Positions 8,126 through 16,829 of a stretch of 64,000 bases of DNA are shown here, in pieces. The notes beneath the pieces were generated by a model, which had not been told where the DNA came from, did not search any database, and saw only the letters and a list, made by a program, of their open reading frames with translations. This DNA comes from Sunxiuqinia sp965230765 (GTDB taxonomy: Bacteria > Bacteroidota > Bacteroidia > Bacteroidales > Prolixibacteraceae). The stretch covers positions 1,116,001 to 1,180,000 of the forward strand of contig CBDDLR010000001.1 in the NCBI GenBank assembly GCA_965230765.1, read 5' to 3'. Position numbers and translations under genes: made by a program. The stretch's first letter is position 1. Each line of letters begins with the position of its first letter.

Positions 8126-8609
8126 TTCCCTGATTTTTAAAAGTTTCTTTCAATACCTTCGTACGATACTCAAAAATGTTTATGAGCTGTCGTTTCACAA
8201 AAAGCCAGTGTGCAAGCTGGCCAAAAATCCCAAATGGAAGTTTGTAGCTAACAATGTCGGTCATTTTCACACCTGAATCTATTTCTTCAAAGTGGTGTTC
8301 GTGATGCCACATTTTGTAAGGGCCAAATCGTTGTTCATCAATAAAATAACGATTTGAAATACAAGTAGTGATTTCAGTGACCCAATTTACAATCAAGTAT
8401 GGAATTGGTTTTACACGATAAGTAATTATTTGACCCGTATAAATCTGGTCAGTAAGTTCAGAGGTAATCTTGAACCCCATATGAGGAGGTGTAATTTTTG
8501 TCAAATTACCTGGCTCAGAGAAAAACTCCCAAGCCTCGTTGATTGAGATTGGGAGTTTCTGATAAACTTTTAATGTGTAAATTCCTGAATGTTTTCCTAT
8601 CGTTATCAT
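8067..8609 (-). CDS. SRPBCC (START-like) family protein
   Basis: The protein has 180 residues. The helix-grip ligand-binding fold is recognisable from LPISINEAWEFFSEPGNLTKITPP at the N-terminus, the HHEHHFEEIDSGVKMTD strand pair, and the closing C-terminal helix with FVKRQLINIFEYRTKVLKE. Such proteins bind hydrophobic ligands or polyketide-like molecules; Bacteroidota members are often annotated as cell-division-inhibitor-like without evidence. The last 20 or so residues are translated from DNA that also starts the Lacal_2735-type gene, which probably explains a non-conserved tail. It lies downstream of the inositol operon on the same strand after a 97-base gap containing CAAAAATA (8698-8705), a possible minus-strand -7 box without a partner. 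Confidence 0.78.
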   Translation of the reverse strand: MITIGKHSGIYTLKVYQKLPISINEAWEFFSEPGNLTKITPPHMGFKITSELTDQIYTGQIITYRVKPIPYLIVNWVTEITTCISNRYFIDEQRFGPYKMWHHEHHFEEIDSGVKMTDIVSYKLPFGIFGQLAHWLFVKRQLINIFEYRTKVLKETFKNQGNVQHIQTENKSRKASAEIQ

Positions 8610-8706
8610 GGCGTTGAGGCAAATCGTTAAATGATTGCTTCGCTAATTAAAACACCACGATCTTAAAAATGTTTAACTATTTTAAAAAAATATTAAACAA
8701 AAATAT

Positions 8707-9720
8707 TTAAGATATTATTTCACTGATACTTACAGGTCTATTATTTTCTGCAGATTTTTTTGCTGCAAGCCCAATAGCAATGGAAATTAAACCGTCGTTT
8801 CCGTCAACAGGCATTGCTTTGCCATTTACCAAAGCATCAACAAATTCTTTTATTTCCTGATTGTACGAAGCATCGTATCGTTCCAGGAAGAAGTGTAAAG
8901 GCAAATCACCAGAGATTCCGAACTTTGTGTAAAGTTTGTGGTTGTTTGGAAAATTATTCTCTGCCTGTGCCATTCCTTTGCTACCAAAAACTTCCAGGCG
9001 CTGATCGTATCCATAAACCGCTCTCCGGCAATTATCGATTACGGCCATGCTATCGTCATCAAAAGTCAAGGTAATAATTGCTGTATCTACATCACCTGCT
9101 TCACCAATTTCCGGATCGACTTTTACCGCTGCTTTGGCAAAGACTTCTTTGACCTCTTTTCCTGAAATGTATCTTGCCATGTCGAAATCATGGATGGTCA
9201 TATCGAGGAACATTCCACCAGAAACTTTGATGTAGGATACCGGAGGTGGTCCCGGATCGCGGCTGGTAATTTTGATGATTTGTGGTTCGCCCACAGCACC
9301 TATTTCTACCAACTGCCTGATCTTTTTAAATTCGGGATCGAAGCGGCGATTGAAGCCCAGCATTAATTTTACACCACATTCTTTAACAACCTGAAGCACC
9401 TCCTGAACACGTTCAAGCGATAGATCAAGTGGCTTCTCACAGAATATTTTTTTCCCTGCTTTTGCCGCTTTTATGGTGTAATCAGCATGTGTGTCGGTGG
9501 GTGAGCAAATGATTACGGCATCCAGCTCAGGAACATCCAATAACTCATCGTAATCTTTTGTAAAGAATGGCACATTAAATTCATCAGCGATCTCTTTCGA
9601 TTCGTCAAACACATCCATTGCACCAACTACCTCAATTTGAGGAAAATTCCTTGAAAGGTTCTTTAAGTGAATTGTACCGATTCTTCCCAGCCCGGCAACA
9701 GCAACTTTTATTTTATTCAT
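8707..9720 (-). CDS. iolG: Inositol 2-dehydrogenase
   Basis: The protein has 337 residues of the Gfo/Idh/MocA family. The Rossmann motif is GLGRIG at 10-15, the family signature EKPLDL at 95-100 (the Lys is catalytic), and the active-site segment is DMTIHDFDMARY at about 172-183. IolG oxidises myo-inositol to scyllo-inosose with NAD, the first step of inositol catabolism in the cytoplasm. The family is broad, but the setting with iolE, iolA, iolD and iolB makes the assignment strong. It is the most promoter-distal gene of the operon; iolE ends 24 bases upstream. D-chiro-inositol or scyllo-inositol could also be substrates. Confidence 0.92.
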   Translation of the reverse strand: MNKIKVAVAGLGRIGTIHLKNLSRNFPQIEVVGAMDVFDESKEIADEFNVPFFTKDYDELLDVPELDAVIICSPTDTHADYTIKAAKAGKKIFCEKPLDLSLERVQEVLQVVKECGVKLMLGFNRRFDPEFKKIRQLVEIGAVGEPQIIKITSRDPGPPPVSYIKVSGGMFLDMTIHDFDMARYISGKEVKEVFAKAAVKVDPEIGEAGDVDTAIITLTFDDDSMAVIDNCRRAVYGYDQRLEVFGSKGMAQAENNFPNNHKLYTKFGISGDLPLHFFLERYDASYNQEIKEFVDALVNGKAMPVDGNDGLISIAIGLAAKKSAENNRPVSISEIIS

Positions 9721-9744
9721 TTGGTTTTTATTTTTTCTGAAGAA

Positions 9745-10644
9745 TTACAATCCAAGCTTTTTGATAAACTCCCGATTGTTTAAAGCACATTTTTTTGGCG
9801 ATCCCATTCCAGGGAGGACATCCTGTTCAACTACAATCCAGCCATTGTACCCTTTATCCTTCAGGGATTTGACAATACTATGGAAATCAACGCCGCCTTG
9901 CCCCAGTTCGCAGAAAATCCCTTTTTCAACAGCGGTGAAATAATCGTATTCAAATTGGAAAACATCCCTGCCAACCTTTGGGCAATAATCTTTGAAATGC
10001 ACATGCCAAATTCGGTCGTAATATTTTTCAAGCGCTTCTTCGGGGTCACCTCCTCCAAAAGCGTAATGACCCATATCCAGGCACAAACCCAACAATGATG
10101 GATCGGTAAGGCTCATCAATTTGGCAACTTCCATCGGTGTTTCTACATAGCCAGCACAATGATGATGGAAAACCGTTCTCATTCCATATTTTTCTTTCAC
10201 AGCATGGGCAACAGCTTCTGCTCCTTTGGCAAATATTTTCCATTGCTCGCTATTCAAACTCATACCATTGTTAATTCGACCAGCATTTTTTGTGCGTTCT
10301 TCAACCGAACCGTTCTCATCAGCAAGCACGATAAATGCGTTTTTAAATCCGGCATCAAACATTAAACCGGCTGTTTTTAATGCCAGCTCTATTCCTTTCT
10401 GATGAGCCTCCACGTTGGCAAGTGCAACAGGAACAAAGGCACCAAGTAATTGAATTCTTTTGTTGTTCAGAACTTCCTGTAATTCTTGTGGATTGGTTGG
10501 CATAAACCCCCAGTCGCCAAGCTCTGTTCCTGCATATCCGGTTTCAACCATTTCATCCAAAACCTCATTGAATCCCAATGATTTTCCTTCCAGTTCAAAT
10601 TCCAGGGCTCCCCATGAGCAGGGAGCATTAGCTATTTGTATCAT
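9745..10644 (-). CDS. iolE: Inosose dehydratase (2-keto-myo-inositol dehydratase)
   Basis: The protein has 299 residues from the ATG at 10644; longer in-frame starts would overlap iolA. It is a xylose-isomerase-like TIM barrel with the IolE N-terminus IANAPCSWGALEFE, ELGDWGFMPT, the metal-site segments FHHHCAGYVETP and CLDMGHYAFGG, HVHFKDY, and the closing ELGQGGVDF. IolE dehydrates scyllo-inosose to 3D-trihydroxycyclohexane-1,2-dione, normally with Co or Mn. It lies between iolA (32 bases) and iolG (24 bases) in the operon. IolI isomerases share the fold, but the APCSWG opening and the gene set favour IolE. Confidence 0.9.
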   Translation of the reverse strand: MIQIANAPCSWGALEFELEGKSLGFNEVLDEMVETGYAGTELGDWGFMPTNPQELQEVLNNKRIQLLGAFVPVALANVEAHQKGIELALKTAGLMFDAGFKNAFIVLADENGSVEERTKNAGRINNGMSLNSEQWKIFAKGAEAVAHAVKEKYGMRTVFHHHCAGYVETPMEVAKLMSLTDPSLLGLCLDMGHYAFGGGDPEEALEKYYDRIWHVHFKDYCPKVGRDVFQFEYDYFTAVEKGIFCELGQGGVDFHSIVKSLKDKGYNGWIVVEQDVLPGMGSPKKCALNNREFIKKLGL

Positions 10645-10676
10645 TGCATTGATTGATTTTTGGGTTTTCGTATATA

Positions 10677-12152
10677 TTAGAATTTGCGTGTCCACTCTTT
10701 GGGCCAGCGTTCAATTACAATTTTTGTTTGTGTGAAAAATTCGATGGCATGACGTCCCTGACCGTGCAAATCACCAAAGAAGCTGTCGTTCCAACCACTG
10801 AATGGGAATTGCGCCATTGGGGCAGCGACACCAATATTGATTCCAATATTACCTGCATTTGCCTGATTGCGGAATGTACGTGCAGCAAGTCCGCTTTGTG
10901 TAAACAGGCAAGCCATGTTTCCAAACTTATTGCTATTCACGAATTGAATGGCTTGTTCAATCGTGTCCATTGGGATCAAACTCATTACCGGACCAAAGAT
11001 TTCAGTTTTTACCAGCTCACCTCCAGTTTTCACATTCTCAAGAATGGTTGGTTTTACGAAGTTTCCTTTTTCGTAACCGGCAATTCCAGGATTCCTTCCG
11101 TCGAGCAGAAGTTCAGCTCCTTCAGAAACCCCCATTTCGATTAACTCTTCAATACGGTTTTTGCTTTCAGGGGTAATCACCGGTCCCATTTCAACACCTT
11201 CATCCAAACCAAATCCCGTTACTTTATTTTTTGCCGATTCATACAGGGCATCCTTGATTTTTCCATCGGTATCACCTACAGTAACAATGTTGGAAGCTGC
11301 CAGGCAACGCTGTCCGGCACATCCATAAACACTGTCGGTTACCACAGCAGCGGTTGTTTCAATGTCAGCATCTGGAAGGATGATCAATGGATTTTTAGCC
11401 CCACCTTGCGCCTGAACACGTTTGCCATTTGCTGCGCCACGTTCGTAAATGTATTTGGCAATTGGTGTGGATCCAACAAAACTTATGGCTTTTACTTCAG
11501 GATGATCAAGCAATGCATCCACGCTTTCTTTACCTCCGTGTACCAAATTGATTAATCCTTTTGGAAGGTCAAGCTGGTCGATCAGTTCGAACACCTTCAT
11601 CATAGTGAGTGGTACTTTTTCAGATGGTTTCAGGATAAAGCTGTTCCCACAAGCAATGGCATATGGCAAAAACCAGAATGGGATCATTCCCGGGAAATTA
11701 AACGGCGCAATGCATGCACAAATCCCAATTGGCTGGCGGATCATAAATTCGTCGATACCCGTTGCTACATTCTCTGAAAATTCGCTTTGCATAAGGGTTG
11801 GTGTGGCGCACGCCGTTTCCACATTTTCAATTCCACGCTGCATTTCAGCTTTGGCTTCGGCATAACTTTTACCACATTCAAGTGTAATTAAACGCGCAAT
11901 TTCTTCCACATTGTCTTCCAGCATCTGCTTCAGTTTATAAAGCGGCTGAACCCTTCTCATTACTGGTGTATTTCTCCATTCTTCCAAAGCAACAGCGGCT
12001 GACTCTACTGCCTTTTGAACATCGGAAACAGTATCAGCACCATATGGAGCTTTTGCCAGAACTTCTTGATTGGCGGGGTTAACAACATCTAAAAGACCTT
12101 TCTCTTTGCTTTCAACCCAGGCTCCGTTAATGTAATTTTTTAAAATTTCCAT
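10677..12152 (-). CDS. iolA: Methylmalonate-semialdehyde dehydrogenase (CoA-acylating)
   Basis: The protein has 491 residues. It is an ALDH-fold enzyme with catalytic Cys283 (CAGQRCLAAS) and Asn152 (APFNFPGM). The general-base Glu of ordinary ALDHs is replaced in the QAQGGAKNP segment, as expected for the CoA-dependent MmsA/IolA branch, which releases product to CoA instead of water. In inositol breakdown it turns malonate semialdehyde into acetyl-CoA plus CO2 with NAD. This is the last step, so malonate semialdehyde must be produced upstream whatever the fate of the keto-deoxygluconate. It lies between the symporter gene and iolE. It could also serve valine catabolism, but the context supports IolA. 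Confidence 0.93.
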   Translation of the reverse strand: MEILKNYINGAWVESKEKGLLDVVNPANQEVLAKAPYGADTVSDVQKAVESAAVALEEWRNTPVMRRVQPLYKLKQMLEDNVEEIARLITLECGKSYAEAKAEMQRGIENVETACATPTLMQSEFSENVATGIDEFMIRQPIGICACIAPFNFPGMIPFWFLPYAIACGNSFILKPSEKVPLTMMKVFELIDQLDLPKGLINLVHGGKESVDALLDHPEVKAISFVGSTPIAKYIYERGAANGKRVQAQGGAKNPLIILPDADIETTAAVVTDSVYGCAGQRCLAASNIVTVGDTDGKIKDALYESAKNKVTGFGLDEGVEMGPVITPESKNRIEELIEMGVSEGAELLLDGRNPGIAGYEKGNFVKPTILENVKTGGELVKTEIFGPVMSLIPMDTIEQAIQFVNSNKFGNMACLFTQSGLAARTFRNQANAGNIGINIGVAAPMAQFPFSGWNDSFFGDLHGQGRHAIEFFTQTKIVIERWPKEWTRKF

Positions 12153-12182
12153 TTTGAATTATTTTATTGTTTTTATTTCTGT

Positions 12183-13757
12183 TTAAATTCCAAGCAACAC
12201 GTAAATCATTATTGTAATAATCACAAGGGCAGTAGATAAGTGTGGGGTGTATTTCCAACTTGCCATATCCATTTTGATCGGGTTCAATAACAGCTTCATA
12301 TTTTTTCGTGGGTAGAAGTGTGATACCACCAACATGATGATCACATTCAGCACAAACTCAATTCCCCAAACATGAATGAAGTGAAGGTCAACTTTCAAAA
12401 TAAAGGTCATTAAAATGTAGAAGCACAAACCAAACATTAATGCAGACTTAGCTGCAACTGCGGAAATACGGTCAATGAAAAATCCTGCCAGCATTATCGA
12501 AGCAATGGGAATAAAAAATATTCCATTTAACTGCTGAAGAAGCTGGTATAGCCCTTCCGGGGCATTCGCAACCATTGGCGCTGCTATAATTGCAAATATT
12601 GCTAAAACTGAAGAAGTTGCACGACCAACCCAAACCAGGCGTTTCTCGCTGGCTTCTTTGTTCACCATTCGTTTGTAAACATCCAGACTGAAGATGGTGG
12701 CAGCACTGTTAAGTACACTATTGAAGGTACTCAGCACAGCACCCATCACAACGGCTGCAAAAAACCCAGCTAGTCCAAGAGGTAAAATCTTTTTAATAAG
12801 AACCGGATAAATTAAGTCCTGGTTTTCATACATGGAATCTCCGTAGTAGTAAAAACCAATTACTCCCGGAAGAATAATGATGATGGGAACAAGTATTTTT
12901 AACACTCCGGTAAATAACAAACCACGTTGAGCTTCTTTTAAGTTTTTAGCACCTAGGGCACGCTGGATAATGGTTTGGTTCATTCCCCAGAAGTAGAGCT
13001 GGTTAACGATCAATCCGGTAAAAAGTACCCCAAAAGGCATGACCGAATCTTTTGCCCCAACCACATTGAATTTTTCAGGTGCATGATTGTATACTTTTGA
13101 CAAGCCATCTAATAAGTTTCCATCACCGATACTTACTAATGCAATAATCGGAACTAACGCCCCACCAATCAGAAGCCCATAGCCGTTAATGGTATCGGAA
13201 ACAGCAACTGCCTTCAGCCCACCAAAAATGGCGTAGATTGATCCGATAACACCAACACCCACAACAGTGATCCAAAGCCCTTCAGATTTGCTGACCCCCA
13301 GCACTTCTGAAATCTCAAAAATACTTTCCAGGTTGATTGCCCCCGTGTACAATACAATTGGCAGCAAGGTCACCACAAACGAAACCACGAGTATAAACGC
13401 AATAAAACTTCGGGTGAAGCCATCAAAGCGTTCTTCCAGGTATTCGGGGATAGTAGTCAACCCCATTTTAATATATTTCGGAATGAAATAGATTGCTGCA
13501 ACAACCAAGGCGAGGGCAGAGGTCACCTCCCAACCAATAATGATAAATCCGTTTTTGTAGGAAGAACCGTTCATGCCAATCAGGTGCTCAGTAGAAATAT
13601 TGGTGAGCAGCATTGACCCGGCAATAACAACACCGGTCAAACTTCTGCCTCCCAGAAAATACCCATCAGAAGAATCAAGGCTGTCTTTTCTTAGTTTGTA
13701 CCACGCGTAGAAAGCCACAAAAGCTGTAAATCCAACAAATGTAATTACTGTCCACAT
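12183..13757 (-). CDS. Sodium/solute symporter (SSS family), probable inositol transporter
   Basis: The protein has 524 residues with about 13-14 hydrophobic helices. The SSS hallmarks are the YFLGGRSLTGVVIAGSMLL region after helix 1, the WEVTSALALVVAAIYFIPKY segment, TTIPEYLEERF, and YAIFGGLKAVAVSD. SLC5-like carriers move sugars, inositol, vitamins or anions with Na+ across the inner membrane. Its place between iolD and iolA makes myo-inositol the most likely substrate; this is inference from context. No outer-membrane porin or TonB receptor for inositol is in the operon. Confidence 0.88.
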   Translation of the reverse strand: MWTVITFVGFTAFVAFYAWYKLRKDSLDSSDGYFLGGRSLTGVVIAGSMLLTNISTEHLIGMNGSSYKNGFIIIGWEVTSALALVVAAIYFIPKYIKMGLTTIPEYLEERFDGFTRSFIAFILVVSFVVTLLPIVLYTGAINLESIFEISEVLGVSKSEGLWITVVGVGVIGSIYAIFGGLKAVAVSDTINGYGLLIGGALVPIIALVSIGDGNLLDGLSKVYNHAPEKFNVVGAKDSVMPFGVLFTGLIVNQLYFWGMNQTIIQRALGAKNLKEAQRGLLFTGVLKILVPIIIILPGVIGFYYYGDSMYENQDLIYPVLIKKILPLGLAGFFAAVVMGAVLSTFNSVLNSAATIFSLDVYKRMVNKEASEKRLVWVGRATSSVLAIFAIIAAPMVANAPEGLYQLLQQLNGIFFIPIASIMLAGFFIDRISAVAAKSALMFGLCFYILMTFILKVDLHFIHVWGIEFVLNVIIMLVVSHFYPRKNMKLLLNPIKMDMASWKYTPHLSTALVIITIMIYVLLGI

Positions 13758-13802
13758 ATGGCTGTTTTTTTAGATTTTAACTTCATAAGTTTTGTTATTA
13801 GT

Positions 13803-15668
13803 TTAGAAAAAATAGCGTTGGTTTTTCTTTTGGTTTTTATAGTTTTCAGAAGCTTCCTGTACAGATTCTGACTCTGAAACTTCAGCAATTGGCACATCCC
13901 ACCAGGCATGTCCATATCCGGCTATTTTTCGTTCAGGAACAGTTTCAATGTAAATAACCGTTGTTCGCTGTTCATTTTTTGCTTTTTGAAGAGCTGCATT
14001 AAACTCGGCAATATTTTCGGTTCGGAATACTTTGGCGCCCAAACTTTCTGCATTGGTTGGTAAATCTACTGGTAGCACTTCCCCATCCAGTTGTCCGGAA
14101 TCTTCGTTTCGGTAGTTATATTTTGTGCCAAAACCTTCACTACCAATTGATTTTGAAAGCCCGCCAATACTGGCAAAACCATTGTTGTTGATTAGAATGA
14201 TGGTTAGTTTGTACTTTTCCTGAAGGGAAGTGACGATTTCAGAAGGCATCATTAAATAGCCTCCGTCGCCCAGCATGACGTAAATTTCGCGGTCGGGGCA
14301 TGCCATTTTTGCACCCATACCACCTGAGATTTCATAGCCCATGCACGAGTAACCATATTCCAGATGAAAACCTTTTGAATCTCTTGTTCTCCACAATTTA
14401 TGAAGGTCGCCAGGTAAGCTTCCGGCAGCACAAAGAACAACATCTTTTGCATCGGAAAAAGTATTTACTGCGCCTATCACTTCTGATTGGCTTGGTATTC
14501 CTTCTCCATCAGTTTCGTAAGCATAATCCACTTTTTTATCCCAGCTTTTGTTGAATGAAGCTGCATTTTCACGATAGGTATCTTCTGTTGAATAGCCTTG
14601 AAGTTTTTCAAGCAGCTCTTCCAGAATCACTTTCGCATCTCCGGTCAATGAAAGCCCACTATGTTTATGTGCGTCAAATTCAGTAATGTTGATATTTATG
14701 AACTGGACATTTTTATTTTGGAATGCAGTTTTGGATGCGGTGGTAAAATCGCTGTAACGCGTACCAATCCCAATGACAACATCAGCTTCTGTGCTGAAAG
14801 CGTTTGCCCCTTCAGTTCCGGTAGCACCAGTTGCCCCAAGGTTTAAAGGATGATCGTAAGATAGTGATCCCTTTCCGGCAAAAGTTTCCCCAGCAGGGAT
14901 TCCGGTTTGGTTTACAAATTCAGCCAAAGCTTTTTCAGCTTCACTATAAATTACGCCACCGCCAGCAATGACCATCGGTTTTTTTGATGCCTTGATTAAT
15001 TCCACTGCACGATCAATTGCCTGCACATCGGCACGTGGACGAGCAACATGCCAAACCTTCTTTTCAAAAAGTTCTACCGGGAAATCATAGGCTTCTGCCT
15101 GCACGTCTTGCGGAATGCAAAGGGTCACTGTTCCAGTATCGGCAGGGGAAGTCAGTACCCGCATCACTTCTGGTAACGAGGTGATAAGTTGCTCAGGTCG
15201 ACAAATACGGTCCCAATATTTTGAAACGGGCTTAAAACAATCGTTCACCGAAACATCCTGCGATTGGGCTGATTCCAATTGTTGCAAAACCGGGGCAACC
15301 TGGCGGGTGGCAAAAATATCGCCTGGCAATAAAAGAACTGGTAATCTGTTAATTGTTGCTCCAGCAGCAGCAGTGATCATGTTCGTTGCCCCTGGACCAA
15401 TTGAAGAAGTGCACACAAAGGTGGAGAGGCGGTTCTTCATTTTGGCGTAAGCGGCTGCGGTGTGAACTGCTGCTTGTTCGTTTCGTGACTGATAGTAACG
15501 GAAATCCGGATTTTGTTGCAGTGCCTGACCAAACCCTGCCAGGTTACCGTGCCCAAAAATCCCGAAACATCCTGCAAAAAAAGGCTGTTCTTTGCCATCC
15601 CTTTCCGAATATTGATTTTTTAAATACTCAATAGTAGCCTGAGCAACCGTTAATCTTTTTGTCTTCAT
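13803..15668 (-). CDS. iolD: Trihydroxycyclohexane-1,2-dione hydrolase
   Basis: The protein has 621 residues from the ATG at 15668. An in-frame TTG six codons earlier would overlap the transaldolase-family gene. It is a ThDP-dependent enzyme in three domains: the N-terminal PYR domain (about 1-190; FGIFGHGNLAGFGQAL and the RNEQAAVHTAAAYAK glutamate region), the central domain (about 205-345), and the C-terminal PP domain with the GDGGYLMMPSE and NNNGFASIG ThDP-Mg motif. IolD hydrolyses the cyclic dione to 5-deoxy-D-glucuronate. It is preceded by the transaldolase-family gene and followed by the symporter gene. Confidence 0.93.
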   Translation of the reverse strand: MKTKRLTVAQATIEYLKNQYSERDGKEQPFFAGCFGIFGHGNLAGFGQALQQNPDFRYYQSRNEQAAVHTAAAYAKMKNRLSTFVCTSSIGPGATNMITAAAGATINRLPVLLLPGDIFATRQVAPVLQQLESAQSQDVSVNDCFKPVSKYWDRICRPEQLITSLPEVMRVLTSPADTGTVTLCIPQDVQAEAYDFPVELFEKKVWHVARPRADVQAIDRAVELIKASKKPMVIAGGGVIYSEAEKALAEFVNQTGIPAGETFAGKGSLSYDHPLNLGATGATGTEGANAFSTEADVVIGIGTRYSDFTTASKTAFQNKNVQFININITEFDAHKHSGLSLTGDAKVILEELLEKLQGYSTEDTYRENAASFNKSWDKKVDYAYETDGEGIPSQSEVIGAVNTFSDAKDVVLCAAGSLPGDLHKLWRTRDSKGFHLEYGYSCMGYEISGGMGAKMACPDREIYVMLGDGGYLMMPSEIVTSLQEKYKLTIILINNNGFASIGGLSKSIGSEGFGTKYNYRNEDSGQLDGEVLPVDLPTNAESLGAKVFRTENIAEFNAALQKAKNEQRTTVIYIETVPERKIAGYGHAWWDVPIAEVSESESVQEASENYKNQKKNQRYFF

Positions 15669-15678
15669 ATCATTCGGA

Positions 15679-16767
15679 TTATACAAGCAATTGGCTTCTT
15701 ATTATTGAAATCAAATCGGTAGTTGCCTGGCAAAATTGGTTCAAGGTTGCAATGGTAGCAGGGTAGGTATCAAACTCATCAATTGACAATCCGTTTTCAT
15801 TGTAAGCACTTCTGAAATCTTCAAACTTTGCTTCCAGTTCAGCAATGAATTTGGGATCAACAGGAATATCCATGTAATTTTTAATAGGCACATCAGAACC
15901 ATTATACCTTTGTTGCCACTTGTAAGGAGGGGAAATCACCACATCGCCACCGATGAATTGAGACCAGTGTAAATGATTTCTGAATGCAGCACTTAGCAAC
16001 CGTAAGCGATAGCCTCTTTCCTGATATATCTGATAAGCCTTTTTCATTGTAGCAACACCTGCCCAATCGAGTACTTCGGGGTTTGCAATAATGTCATCTT
16101 TGTCTGCTGCCTTCTTAAGTGTGTCATCGAGCCTTCCCACCATAAGCGTGCAAACCGGTCCCATGGTGCTTATGTCTTTCCCTTCTTTTTCGCGACGTTG
16201 TAAACCACGTTCAACAGCTTCGGCAACAGCAATTGCCTGGGGAAGTGTAAAACTCACTGTCGCATTGATGCTCACTCCCCGATAGGTAGCTTCTTCCATT
16301 GCTTCAATCCCGGCTTTTGTGGCAGGTATCTTCACAATAATATTGGGGGCAAGCTTGCTGAAATGTACAGCTTGTTCAACCATCTTTTCTGTATTGCGAT
16401 ACAGCCTGGGATCTGTCTGAATGGAAAGTCGACCATTTTTGCCGTTTTCCTTGTCAAAAATTGGTTTTAAAAGAGCAGCAGCTTTAATCGAAATTTCCTC
16501 AATAAGTAGCCAGGAAAGTTCATCTTCTGTAGCAGAAGGATGATCTTTAATGAGCTTTTGTATGCAATCTTTCCAGGTATCCCATTCCTTTTTTATTACT
16601 CCAAGAACGATGACCGGGTTGCAGGTTGCACCAACTGCCCCGTCTGCAATTGAACTACTCAATTCACTATACGAGCATGAATCGTTCCATAGTGCTGTTG
16701 GCATGGTCTGAGAAACCTCATGCAACTTACTTTTATAGTCTTTGTTATGTATTGATTCTTTTTCCAT
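15679..16767 (-). CDS. Transaldolase-family protein in inositol operon
   Basis: The protein has 362 residues. It is a class I aldolase barrel aligned by eye to E. coli TalB: Asp29 (LWNDSCS; TalB Asp17), Asn50 (ATCNPVIV), the Schiff-base Lys146 in NIIVKIPATKAG, Asn168/Thr170 in NATVSF, and the phosphate-binding Arg263 in AAFRNHL. Two catalytic positions differ. TalB Glu96 is Gln117 here, as in fructose-6-phosphate aldolase (FSA), and TalB Phe178 is Met209. Transaldolases move a dihydroxyacetone unit between sugars; FSA releases dihydroxyacetone. The gene sits inside the inositol operon, which lacks the usual iolC kinase. I infer it acts on 2-deoxy-5-keto-gluconate, yielding malonate semialdehyde. 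An ordinary pentose-phosphate role is the alternative. Confidence 0.8.
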   Translation of the reverse strand: MEKESIHNKDYKSKLHEVSQTMPTALWNDSCSYSELSSSIADGAVGATCNPVIVLGVIKKEWDTWKDCIQKLIKDHPSATEDELSWLLIEEISIKAAALLKPIFDKENGKNGRLSIQTDPRLYRNTEKMVEQAVHFSKLAPNIIVKIPATKAGIEAMEEATYRGVSINATVSFTLPQAIAVAEAVERGLQRREKEGKDISTMGPVCTLMVGRLDDTLKKAADKDDIIANPEVLDWAGVATMKKAYQIYQERGYRLRLLSAAFRNHLHWSQFIGGDVVISPPYKWQQRYNGSDVPIKNYMDIPVDPKFIAELEAKFEDFRSAYNENGLSIDEFDTYPATIATLNQFCQATTDLISIIRSQLLV

Positions 16768-16829
16768 CTTCAGACATTTAGGTATATGATCGTGTTTTAT
16801 TTAATTCAAGACCTGAAATTCAGGCTCAG

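Noticed and set aside
8698..8705. CAAAAATA as a minus-strand -7 box for the SRPBCC gene
   Set aside because: There is no matching -33 element, and the sequence is in very AT-rich DNA where it arises by chance.
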